Made by a program: the position numbers and the translations under genes. Shown here in pieces: positions 4,637 to 5,088 of a stretch of DNA of 5,088 bases (positions are counted from its first letter, which is position 1; every line of letters starts with the position of its first letter). The notes beneath the pieces were generated by a model, which ran no database searches, had not been told where the DNA came from, and saw only the letters and a list, made by a program, of their open reading frames with translations. This DNA is from Acidilobaceae archaeon (GTDB taxonomy: Archaea > Thermoproteota > Thermoprotei_A > Sulfolobales > Acidilobaceae), in NCBI GenBank assembly GCA_026985385.1, contig JALSQM010000015.1:1-5088 (forward strand), in the 5' to 3' direction.

Positions 4637-5088
4637 CTACTCCTCCCCCTGTTGGCGGTGCAGTGCCCTTATCCTCGAGGCTACCTCTTTTACTAGCCTG
4701 TCTATCTCCTCTATTGCATCCTCTATGTGGCCCCTCTTGCACCAGCCCTCGTAGAAGCAGGTGTGCATGCTGTTCGCTGCGTTCCAAGCGTCGGTAACCC
4801 ACTTGCCGAGGTCTCCTCGGAGTACTAGGCTGTACTCCCATAGCTCTCCGTGGCTTGCTAGGCGCTTTCCATCCCTCCAATAGGCATAGGCCTTCACTGC
4901 TAGGGCTGCGGCGCCCCAGAGCTTCTCGGCTGCCTGCCTGGTGTTGCCCCTCTCGAGCTCCTCTCTAGCCTCATCCAGCAGCTCTAGGGCGGCATCGATG
5001 TACTCCCTAGCCCTCTCCCTGGGGTCGAGGCTCTGGGAGAGCAGGTCTAGCAGGTACTCCTCAACCGTGAGGCCCAGCCTCTCAGCCT
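4637..5088 (-). CDS. PaREP1-family protein, 5' end beyond the window
   Basis: 149 codons are visible, open to the window edge at 5086 and ending at TAG (4639-4637). Although a GTG occurs at 4897, the reading continues strongly upstream: LGLTVEEYLLDLL (4-16 of the visible part), ERAREYIDAALELLDEA (24-40), then ERGNTRQAAEKLWGAAALAV (45-64), SHGELW (78-83) and WNAANSMHTCFYEGW (101-115). This series of helices and the W-x-A-x-x-x-H-x-x-F-Y-E pattern mark PaREP1, a paralogous family first noted in Pyrobaculum. Probably only 10-20 N-terminal residues are missing. Function is unknown. The protein is all-helical, and I recall the family being grouped with HEPN-like folds. It ends 367 bases before the sulfate operon promoter, so it is probably a separate unit. 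Family call is confident; role is not. Confidence 0.85.
   Translation of the reverse strand, partial: AERLGLTVEEYLLDLLSQSLDPRERAREYIDAALELLDEAREELERGNTRQAAEKLWGAAALAVKAYAYWRDGKRLASHGELWEYSLVLRGDLGKWVTDAWNAANSMHTCFYEGWCKRGHIEDAIEEIDRLVKEVASRIRALHRQQGEE

Noticed and set aside
4637..4897. Short 86-codon version of the PaREP1 gene starting at GTG 4897
   Set aside because: The frame stays open to the window edge and the upstream residues match the family's N-terminal half, so the gene is longer and partial rather than short and complete.

Overview
The window looks like the chromosome of a hyperthermophilic crenarchaeon, probably from or near the Desulfurococcales or Aeropyrum. The evidence is GC-rich DNA, proteins rich in Arg, Glu and Leu, almost exclusive GTG/TTG starts, G-rich Shine-Dalgarno (SD) sequences including GGTG, a PaREP1-family protein (a family largely confined to hyperthermophilic crenarchaea), and Sat and APS kinase sequences that closely resemble the Aeropyrum proteins I remember. 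This assignment is inference; there is no rRNA here to fix it.

Every gene I can support is on the minus strand. Read in transcription order (high to low coordinates): the 3' part of a PaREP1 gene (5088-4637); a 367-base gap with three possible hairpins and an AT-rich promoter/operator at its left end; then a tight operon. The operon holds a small ribbon-helix-helix regulator (4236-4003), ATP sulfurylase sat (3977-2823), a HEPN-domain protein (2797-2375), a fusion of a minimal nucleotidyltransferase (MNT) with adenylylsulfate kinase CysC (2382-1438), an alkaline-phosphatase-superfamily phosphodiesterase (1410-46), and possibly the first codons of another gene (22-1). Gaps are 25, 25, -8, 27 and about 23 bases.

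Sat and CysC together make APS and then PAPS from sulfate and ATP. The terminal phosphodiesterase has the metal ligands and Thr nucleophile of nucleotide phosphodiesterases, so it could act on a sulfonucleotide or on PAP. No APS/PAPS reductase or sulfotransferase is visible, so the fate of PAPS is open.

The most unusual point is that a HEPN-MNT pair, a combination best known as a toxin-antitoxin module, sits between sat and cysC, and its MNT half is fused in frame to the APS kinase. The fused ORF also carries a strong internal SD and GTG exactly where a stand-alone CysC would begin, so two products may be made. The HEPN protein lacks the R-x4-6-H RNase motif, which suggests a role other than classical RNA cleavage.
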